A stretch of 17,400 nucleotides of DNA from Bacteroidales bacterium. GTDB taxonomy: Bacteria; Bacteroidota; Bacteroidia; Bacteroidales; UBA3824. Positions 14,901-17,400 of the stretch are shown in pieces; within the stretch, counting starts at the first letter, position 1, and each line of letters begins with the position of its first letter. Where the stretch lies: assembly GCA_017645985.1 (NCBI GenBank), contig JAGCNK010000173.1:1-17400 (forward strand). Reading direction: 5' to 3'. Made by a program: the position numbers and the translations under genes. The notes beneath the pieces are model-generated. The model was given only the letters and a program-made list of their open reading frames with translations. It had not been told where the DNA came from and searched no databases.

Positions 14901-17400
14901 CTTGGACTTGGAGCAAACCTGGCAATTTGACTGGTACAGTTAATCATTCTACAATCGAAATCACTCCTGCATTGTTGCCTGTAACACAGTCGGCAATGTT
15001 TACTTGGACACTCCGCAAGGGCATCAACTGCTCGGCAGTTCAGAATATAACATTGGTTAACGACGGTGTTGCCGCAGTAGTTAAGACCATCGACGGCAAA
15101 CCCGCTACTCACACCGGTGGCGTTGCAGTTAACGTCTGCAAGTCGGCGTTTGAGATTGAGGCCAACGACTACAAGAATGAATTCGGCGATGCTGCTACTG
15201 GTTACTGGGAATTGACCTCTTGGCCTGCTGGTTCTAACATCGATCCCGACGACATCAAGTTCAACGACGCTACCAACCATAAGACTACAGTAAGCGGACT
15301 CACCGCAGTAGGTACATACGAGTTCACATGGCATGTATCCAAGGGTGCTTGTCCTACCGAAGACCGTCAGCTCGTATCTATGACATCGTTTACCATCGAT
15401 GCCGACGGTACACAGGCAGCTCAGAGCTTCGCAGTATGTAGCGACACTTACATCCCCACAGGTCAGGTATCGCTCTCTGCAAACGAAATTGCCGAAGGCT
15501 CTTGGACAGTGCTCAGCGGTGACGCTATTATTACTAACACAATTGCTGGACAGTCTAACAGCCGTCCTACCATCACCAACATCACATCTACTGGCTCACG
15601 TATCCAGTGGTCGGTAAGATCTAAGGGCGGTTGCGAAAACAGCGACTACTTCGATATTCAGAACGGTAATCCTTCGTTGACAGTAGTTAACAATACTGCA
15701 ACTAACAATGCAGCCGGCGTAATCTGCGACGGCAAGGCACTGCTCAACGGTACTGGCGCTGATGCTTCTACCGGCAAGCGCGGTCAATGGTCAGAGGTTA
15801 ACCCCGACCCGTCGAAGAGCGGCTACTTTGCCGATGCTAATGGCAACCCGCTTTCTGCTGAAGAGTGCACATCAGCCAACATCTGGTACTTCGGTATCAA
15901 GAAAGGCAAAACTGTAAAACTCCGTTGGACAGTTGTTAACACTATCGCCTCTGGCGAATGTCCTCTCACTGGCGACATCGAGGTTTCCAACTACGGATTC
16001 GATGTTTATCCTGGTTACGATTACACACTCTCTTGCGGTCAAACATCTCTCACAATGGATGCTAAACTGCCTGCCAACACCACCGACGTAGAATACACAG
16101 GTGTATGGTCAGTTGGCAATATCGGTAACTTTAGTACCACCACACCTAATGATTCTAAGGCTGTGCTCACAGACTTTATGAATACAGAGGCTAACGAATG
16201 TGTTTGGACTGTTACACAAAAAGTTAAAGGTCAAGTAGCTTGTACCAACTCTGCTTCGGTTATCATTACCAACCCATCTGCTACCACAGCAGAAATTTCT
16301 ACACCTGCTACCAACACCACCTTTACCTGCAACGGTGTAGCCGACCTCGCTGCCAACGAGCCTAATGCCAACATTGGTGAATGGGGCGAATGGACTCCCG
16401 AACAGGGCAACGGCAGCGGCAACTTTACCAACTCTGCAAGCAACGTAACCAAGGTAACTGATATGGGTTACGATGAAAATACTTATGTTTGGACTATTTA
16501 CCGTACTACAACCGATAAGACTGGAACTACAACAAAATGTAAGAGCGAAGATAAGGTTACAATCTACAACAATCAGGTTACAGCCTCTATCGCTCCCGAT
16601 GTTATCGAAGTTTGCAACGGTGAAACTGAAGATATCAATGTTTCGGGTAATGCTGTTAACTTTGGCGACAAAGCCGAAGGCTACTGGATTGCTAACCAAG
16701 ATGTTATCTTCAACGCTAGCACCATCACAGCTGGAACAGCATTTGGTTCTAACACTCCCGACATTACATTACACACCAACCGCTCAGGCGACACCAAACT
16801 CACTTGGCGCGTGGTTAAAGATAAAACTAAAGCCCTTGACGCTAATGTCAATTGCTGGGCTGAAGATTTTGTAACTATCCGCAACAGCAACGTTAAGGCT
16901 GTGGCTATCACCAAAGAAATCAACGAATGTGACGGTGAAGCTATCGTTCGTGCTTCGAGCATAGCCGGTAACACTAATGTAACCGGTCGTTGGACTTGCA
17001 CTCTTGCTCACAACACTTCTGATGAAGCTGAAACTGCCGCTTATACCGCTAAGATTAGCGATCCTACCAACAACGAGACCGCTGTGGTTATCGACAAACC
17101 CGGTCAATACCGTTTCCGTTGGACCGTTACTAATGGTAAATGCGAAACTCACGATGATGTACCCGTATTTAACCACTCGTTTAAAACCGATGCTTACATT
17201 ACCGATGGTTATAATGGCACCAACCAGTACGATGTTTGCGGATCTACTGCTCAACTCAAAGCTGAGTCGTACTCTCATTTGAATCTTACTGGTGCTGATC
17301 CCGACTATGTAGTTTGGGAAGGTTCTGATGTTTCTAAGGTTACTTGGCCTGCCAACGGCACTTCGATGTACAATGCCACCATTACTAACCTCAACGGTAC
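2873..17400 (+). CDS. Giant secreted PKD-like/MBG repeat surface protein (3' partial)
   Basis: One frame runs from ATG 2873 to the window edge with no stop: 4842 complete codons plus two bases, over 0.5 MDa before the C-terminus. It is the first in-frame ATG after a TAA at 2837, with AAAGA (2859-2863) upstream. ATG 2906 (Met12) is an alternative start giving a more typical signal-peptide length. In order, the product has a signal peptide (residues 1-40), seven MBG/YDG-type beta modules (about 44-623), one divergent module (about 624-723), and 40 complete PKD-like units plus part of a 41st. Units typically show a Cys near the start, a GxW, an (F/x)WxV strand, a second Cys, then a strand ending in NN. 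No enzymatic domain is recognisable. The plan is that of very large adhesins of Bacteroidota, which are commonly exported by the type IX system and carry a C-terminal sorting domain; that end lies outside the window. Likely role: surface-exposed fibre or adhesin. Function, ligand and final length are unknown. A terminator separates it from the upstream gene. Confidence 0.93.
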   Translation, partial: MNKTVIKKHTAMSTVLFKKFTAFVVGVISILVLGAGNVSAQTINRDMEKWVISFSPNSIEWSNKDINIGSMGAGWLRINDGSGHTLTEGTHFTISFENNKEPGNVTVKILPVAGNNFYPAGGLTFTGINGNGTGNSRTGFEITKRNINSDVTLTIPTEVNYTGGAISIPVELVYAKNKSNFYNLVQGTDFTVTYTNNTNVGTATVKITPKGAHFNGSSITKTVKILPIDINSNVVSKTPSSTSFTFTGCSIEPEISMVYNGKTLVKGTDYTITYSDNVNAGTAKATITGKGNFKGTTTFTYTIAKRPISAADLVAASKEFTGSSLTTTVSGTLATNNCNYILQPNTDFSVTYPNEHTSVGTKTLTIKGNGNFTGNTTVPFEITPVCLSSAVVTFNSSADYYTYDGTAKQPSMTVKLGNKTLVKGTDYSVSYTNNVNAGTASVTITGINNYANSSCTKTATFTINKRKITIVPVAGSKIYNDPDPTLTYSITSGSLANGSDLGTISVTRAAGNDVGSYLETLNYTANNNYEVTTANNVYFTITGKCINGATISAIADQTYTGNAIKPVPTVTLDGHTLTNSEIQITYENNTNVGTATLKVTGIGNYANAGCIATTTFRIVSTEPTITLVQANDQCDKTGKVSASFSGVGQYKYSWEITGATVTSPNNYTTWVEENFQTGNVHEKTLSFKDMSPTGADIKFKVQYYNGSTTKEVSQTIHVENYHIDDLADIERTACKDHEFRLFAYIPQPSSTFTGSWTTSGEGNVDDPTDPGTMLRGLKPGYTTTATWTITRLDDAGNAKCTATQKFKITDNTITISGSAEQLLCGQTTANISTNVTPTSGLTATWTSDGTATIAADGTPGSSVKAKVSNLAYGMNKFTLKLTATGCTDVISKDFIIYNSYATAQVNKDYVCTDGEAVTLTGNDLTGLPNATGHWVANGSASIVDPNANITQAYISGTGDVSFTWYVDSYIIDQNGNRQECHQNATTTTVVNRKISKPVVADACVSDDVTSTAISATTSTLPSGATGKWEILGDPAGVSISPIDNPTATISGLPYGSTSVKWVVSAEGCSTIESDPVTIVRLRSSFTASPHGVCDENSEITLQAQDPAPGQGLWQFTVGNGEFVGGDNTNYNTAVKKLQKSSTGKNTIRWTVTYTTQKGEVCTAHHDETVYMLEVEPNAGNNKSVCEDHTTLNAGDLPSTTPETKGYWSIPTNGASIAQLSNATSEVTNLQPGPNTFRWNVTRQSEDGTATCFKYAEVTITYNAVTKAEVADDIYTCTDAADLTAIHAVDGDGKWDKVDGTAMFVNGIQNKTQVSVYNLTEGLNTFRWTVENGTCHDEAFQKVYYVPVKASAGADQYVCENHADLLATDNSTKYANVPGIQWDQWWTYSANGLILNAPSSATTSVENLTRGANTFTWNVKLTLPTGEVCDDRDDVVITNNSASDINAGEDIITCGEDDPTSTASNHKYVGVAKLNARPLNDYEKGEWTCLTSTSVTIEDPTNPVTQVTGLQHYAQQTQPDYWANYNMANVFVWSVTYEDPEHPGVKCTNSDTVQVVWLAPFNANAGKDIVSCADDINLNALDQGAGAMRNWWVQEPHSTTATKFSNPFWGGSEKLVSTPSSYAVSKTRAVDGYDATSAETYTYEGTVVVQGTKYYVRYVRTEYKDSQGRITNVDETRSHKLNESDNYTDGWPSTYNSPDRQYNAHLSGLQTTGDVTTGSSGTTFRWYKNNELIWNRSTGPELVSCTVWDEVTIRNLGLQVDMFAGPEQAICADTAVLAATYTEPMDNPGSYTIIDKQRWWSIVHGSGVFTLQNGPYINNGSTVQNAIVRGTAYDTNIYRWNARYTVEFTNTDSQTGQVSTETVTCESSDDVYITNTLPSSAKLGADREVCTNETTLSANIPTRGYGVWELQGGEGQSTQISCDDAMCDVYVTNLSRGANTMYWRVHNGYTSPKNPNVKVDPKDCYLQDTIIIFNHSIKANAGLDQYVCADYANLKAADEDFNSFTNDVVNGVPTGMPYMRWSTNNSNIYFQEISNGTLTNYSGNNITATNVRVYQGRIGAQTYQWTIDWGGCHAEDEVKVFNNLPQDNPNPGNYSLICDSIGTLAGTDMKVGTWSYWTSMAGVTYNNSTSAITDVYGLHDGKNEFYWVFGRKNVQYGYLGETPDLDHRPGVNPPTPIVEVDPATIPYTTLTPLDRNAKYLEGIKYGDYCLLADTVSIIRTVVKADAGPDQTICGSPVNVHNNNIDNFDDATKTGFKNYAILTGSSIPNRGTGRWTKTAGPDGARILSPTNNETTVLFERSGDYIFSWYVTKPNGAGICSDIDFTSVTINIPDTATAYAFDVKTQKYVREVAQICQDEDNSVKLFANESGVSDVKWESDKGSIITFDDNTQISTVAHNLPTGRTMFTLTRTFRGCKSVDTVSVFNNRVYSDANTPSADVEDNICIEEYQLKANDPSQGDWTGLDFSNPANEVSFLGKGTWSCSNNAKFEGNVVTNSVINVSNIKRGQNRSNPYVFTWTVQRGACIATDNFTVYNNSFDIQDYPNFVVCGPEAQLHGENPGEYTNSVGGPYHGKWVTIEGTGTFPAGGESTNEVLVTNLSRGINKFEWYVYRNNCSAMDTVIVVNNIVEADAGHDINTCEPDQQLSAVKPAAMINGATGGGVWTSPWNSTIRFSYDGDSNNSSVNADAYNAWVHNLPQGRTKLKWTVTSQYPKYDSQDITYDLSFGVSENGGKCSAEDTMTVINNMPDDAEVSWPTIEICQEPSEPGQEVLLQATEVKTGFGVGHWEWIGGERGATITSPDNFQSKLDNLPLGKSQYAWVVRLVYGPGVNDFCEKRDIIEVTNNYVESHLNVSYDEVCENKTKLNAVDPTFAYPGADGKWTPYNTLGSPQIQNATSCLTMATNLPSGPSKFIWTVTRGICKADTVYLVDNNHVDAVILEPKPDHRIICGDYVRLEADGIPATATGTWSLIGSDNAYNINSLNIASPHGIVTDINGLYLGGTDYTFRWNVVIGTGKCNDYDDITIKNNSFTVDADASVPNNGGATGEPPARIYVCGPSYTMQPNIPQGDNYSITWTIKAGQGTFNGSTTSTDRIPTVSGLTRESTEIELYVTDGKTNGCTASGTVLIYNDKFYPEDLQVVSAQQCDGEVTVRASDMSLYAPAYGMWSTKDTHGYFDIAAGDIPTNNQITYKDIKQGTDVILRWTVTSANVYDCTTYKEITVHNYGFTLPQDQYYVTNCSDDYTLNATLPHDDPNEYEGTWTRYGGAATSMTSANNARSLFITGLSRSLDNVFLWHVKSKTYGCEDDQWFSVRNPKPSDAEISMSRTDIYTCDNTFTLEAVRPSVGSGEWTSARTTTITLIDPTASEQVKVSNMPINGTQFTWTTKRDAIDFEGNFLRECTDSDNITIYNNFVKAQITKTQRSTCDGTLSLYANDVQEYKDNVVPPTFIVRGAWTPVDGNLEFQSGYESTDKAIKVQNLAIDKNTFKWTVSKGEIGTPGYCETFDTISVYNNQVTAVIDKTNDATCSNQIQLVANDITSYQQSTPPAVGTWTVESVPTEMGPAPASVVFDDSHLNQTKASGLTGTGTYKFRWTVSKGSCPEVYDEFFVTQGALDADADANSVENIINVCDGDVKLQAKAIPTGIDGEWVVINYSGGAKADLTINPTTNFVSTLKGLATGTEATLEWRVSNANTGCHKESQVTVKNHSIAATIANKDANGELQLCQPQATLNASATFSATEATGLWTKEDVHASGDFMTDPSVATANINNFDDGVKVKFVWTVTSKAASTQNDVMGFCVDTDEITVVNNMFKANAGVNANVCGTSLGLNAVLPYGYTGAWTTNTTAAVSPNNDSHGIVTGLIPGENRLTWTITRNGCDNPATISLFNIQPTQASITTADNFEVCGSTSESDVSVTLQANKPATGEHGKWEKISSHATPQGNVGSEQIIFKGLDQDENKFRWSIFSDADESCYTTDEVTIVNNKVTVPDGYTKNICLADGSYILTTGDPTLQNATGTWTWSKPGNLTGTVNHSTIEITPALLPVTQSAMFTWTLRKGINCSAVQNITLVNDGVAAVVKTIDGKPATHTGGVAVNVCKSAFEIEANDYKNEFGDAATGYWELTSWPAGSNIDPDDIKFNDATNHKTTVSGLTAVGTYEFTWHVSKGACPTEDRQLVSMTSFTIDADGTQAAQSFAVCSDTYIPTGQVSLSANEIAEGSWTVLSGDAIITNTIAGQSNSRPTITNITSTGSRIQWSVRSKGGCENSDYFDIQNGNPSLTVVNNTATNNAAGVICDGKALLNGTGADASTGKRGQWSEVNPDPSKSGYFADANGNPLSAEECTSANIWYFGIKKGKTVKLRWTVVNTIASGECPLTGDIEVSNYGFDVYPGYDYTLSCGQTSLTMDAKLPANTTDVEYTGVWSVGNIGNFSTTTPNDSKAVLTDFMNTEANECVWTVTQKVKGQVACTNSASVIITNPSATTAEISTPATNTTFTCNGVADLAANEPNANIGEWGEWTPEQGNGSGNFTNSASNVTKVTDMGYDENTYVWTIYRTTTDKTGTTTKCKSEDKVTIYNNQVTASIAPDVIEVCNGETEDINVSGNAVNFGDKAEGYWIANQDVIFNASTITAGTAFGSNTPDITLHTNRSGDTKLTWRVVKDKTKALDANVNCWAEDFVTIRNSNVKAVAITKEINECDGEAIVRASSIAGNTNVTGRWTCTLAHNTSDEAETAAYTAKISDPTNNETAVVIDKPGQYRFRWTVTNGKCETHDDVPVFNHSFKTDAYITDGYNGTNQYDVCGSTAQLKAESYSHLNLTGADPDYVVWEGSDVSKVTWPANGTSMYNATITNLNG
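3002..4741 (+). repeat. Seven MBG/YDG-type Ig-like modules
   Basis: Seven related beta-rich modules of about 75-100 residues follow the signal peptide. They begin near 3002, 3311, 3557, 3791, 4028, 4271 and 4505. The shared core reads roughly YxGxxxxPxxxV, then GTDYxVxYxNNxNxGTAxVxITGxGN(Y/F). The pattern is clear in modules 2, 3, 5 and 7, and degenerate in 1 and 4. Module 6 (IYNDPDPTLTYSITSGSL) is of the MBG type. Modules 5 and 7 each have a Cys at the start and another after NYAN, probably a disulfide. Modules of this sort are spacers or stalks in surface proteins of Bacteroidota and Firmicutes. Linkers between modules contain KR (module 3 to 4, module 5 to 6). A 24-base stretch at 3659-3682 recurs at 4130-4153 with one mismatch. 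Confidence 0.8.
4742..5041 (+). other. Divergent transition module of the giant protein
   Basis: This module of about 100 residues lies between the MBG-type block and the PKD-like array. It has one Cys (NDQCDKTG) rather than a pair. A YSWEI strand resembles the tryptophan strand of the PKD-like units, and it ends in IHVENYHI. It may be a degenerate first PKD-like unit or a separate beta-sandwich. I cannot assign it to a family with confidence. Confidence 0.5.
6914..8503 (+). other. Enlarged PKD-like units 8-11 with double-Trp motif
   Basis: Units 8, 9, 10 and 11 are about 93, 118, 197 and 122 residues long, against a mean near 101. In units 8, 10 and 11 the first conserved tryptophan is doubled (WWTYSANG, WWVQEPHS, WWSIVHGSG). 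Unit 9 keeps a single GEWTC and an inserted aromatic loop before its second tryptophan strand. Unit 10 carries the largest insertion, between its first tryptophan and its FRWYK strand. This cluster is the most distinctive part of the array and could be a specialised ligand-binding or bending segment. That role is inference. Confidence 0.6.
7685..8040 (+). other. Large insertion within PKD-like unit 10
   Basis: About 100 extra residues interrupt unit 10 after NWWVQEP. The insert is rich in Tyr, Lys, Arg, Asp and Glu (for example TYTYEGTVVVQGTKYYVRYV and EYKDSQGRI), unlike the Thr/Asn-rich surroundings. Alternating hydrophobic positions suggest a beta-hairpin or small sub-domain. It has no cysteines. 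The frame continues intact into FRWYKNNELIW and the second Cys of the unit. I do not recognise its family. Confidence 0.5.
9322..9490 (+). other. Proline-rich insertion in PKD-like unit 14
   Basis: Unit 14 is about 137 residues. Between its FYWVF strand and the second Cys (GDYC) it has an insert containing several proline-rich stretches (HRPGVNPPTP, VDPATIPY) followed by a charged, Tyr-containing stretch. The composition suggests an extended loop or hinge projecting from the array. It is unique within the visible units. Confidence 0.5.
13385..13405 (+). repeat. 21-base exact direct repeat, copy 1 (copy 2 at 16565-16585)
   Basis: Bases 13385-13405 are identical to 16565-16585, 3180 bases downstream and in the same codon phase. 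Both encode YNNQVTA at the junction between two PKD-like units (27/28 and 38/39). Most unit junctions have diverged at the DNA level, so exact identity here may mark a recent recombination or gene-conversion tract. It could also be chance plus codon preference. Confidence 0.6.
16565..16585 (+). repeat. 21-base exact direct repeat, copy 2
   Basis: This is the second copy of the 13385-13405 sequence, at the junction of PKD-like units 38 and 39. Recombination between the copies would remove 3180 bases, which is an exact multiple of three and about eleven units, leaving the frame open. Confidence 0.6.

Larger units (their letters stand above)
5042..17400 (+). repeat. Array of 40 complete PKD-like units plus a partial 41st
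   Basis: Approximate unit starts are 5042, 5306, 5570, 5852, 6122, 6395, 6665, 6914, 7193, 7547, 8138, 8504, 8798, 9125, 9536, 9863, 10151, 10475, 10745, 11102, 11399, 11660, 11948, 12254, 12536, 12806, 13094, 13397, 13694, 13979, 14285, 14522, 14804, 15068, 15389, 15671, 15998, 16280, 16577, 16892 and 17180. The mean length is about 101 residues. The pattern is (A/N)AGxDQxxC, then LxA, GxW, a TxVxNLxxGxN segment, FxWxV, C, DxVxVxNN. Every complete unit has both cysteines. The second tryptophan is missing in units 2, 16 and 23. Units are diverged in sequence, so they are old duplications rather than a recent expansion. The fold assignment (PKD-like, as in many T9SS cargo proteins) is by motif recognition. 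Confidence 0.85.

Noticed and set aside
5042..17400. CRISPR-like or tandem DNA repeat array
   Set aside because: The periodicity of about 300 bases is at the protein level. Unit DNA sequences are diverged and lack identical repeats with unique spacers.
2873..17400. Fragmented pseudogene explanation for the many small frames
   Set aside because: Line-by-line reading in one phase found no stop or frameshift from 2873 to 17398, and the domain pattern continues without interruption.

Overview
The window comes from a member of the Bacteroidota, most likely a Bacteroidales or gut/host-associated lineage. The reasons are: a very large secreted protein built from tandem PKD-like and MBG/YDG-type beta-sandwich modules, no strong Shine-Dalgarno sequences, a candidate Bacteroidetes-type -7 box (TAnnTTTG), and a mixed base composition. 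I cannot name a genus from the sequence.

Region 1 (bases 1-2536) is the 3' part of a gene entering from the left. Its product has the hallmarks of the SrfC-type 'putative virulence factor' family: a dynamin-like switch I segment, a DFPG G3 motif, a TKFN G4-like motif and a long helical C-terminal half. The first coding bases and any P-loop lie outside the window. A strong intrinsic terminator (2556-2595) follows its stop codon.

Region 2 (2596-2872) is a non-coding gap. It holds an AT-rich stretch with helically spaced A-tracts, a candidate -7 element at 2703-2710, and a leader of about 160 nt. The leader can form two mutually exclusive stems and contains a possible six-codon leader ORF.

Region 3 (2873-17400) is a single open reading frame that never closes in the window: 4842 complete codons without a stop, reading right off the end. 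It encodes a giant exported protein with a signal peptide, seven N-terminal MBG/YDG-like modules, one divergent module, then an array of 40 complete PKD-like units and the start of a 41st, averaging about 101 residues each. I read a pair of cysteines in every one of the 40 complete units, and usually two tryptophans. The protein resembles giant T9SS-exported adhesins of Bacteroidota (such as the SprB class) in plan. The C-terminus, where a sorting domain would lie, is not in the window, so the export route is inferred.

The two genes lie on the same strand but are separated by a terminator and a promoter-like region, so they are probably separate transcription units. The many smaller open frames inside region 3, including long antisense ones, are shadows of the giant gene.
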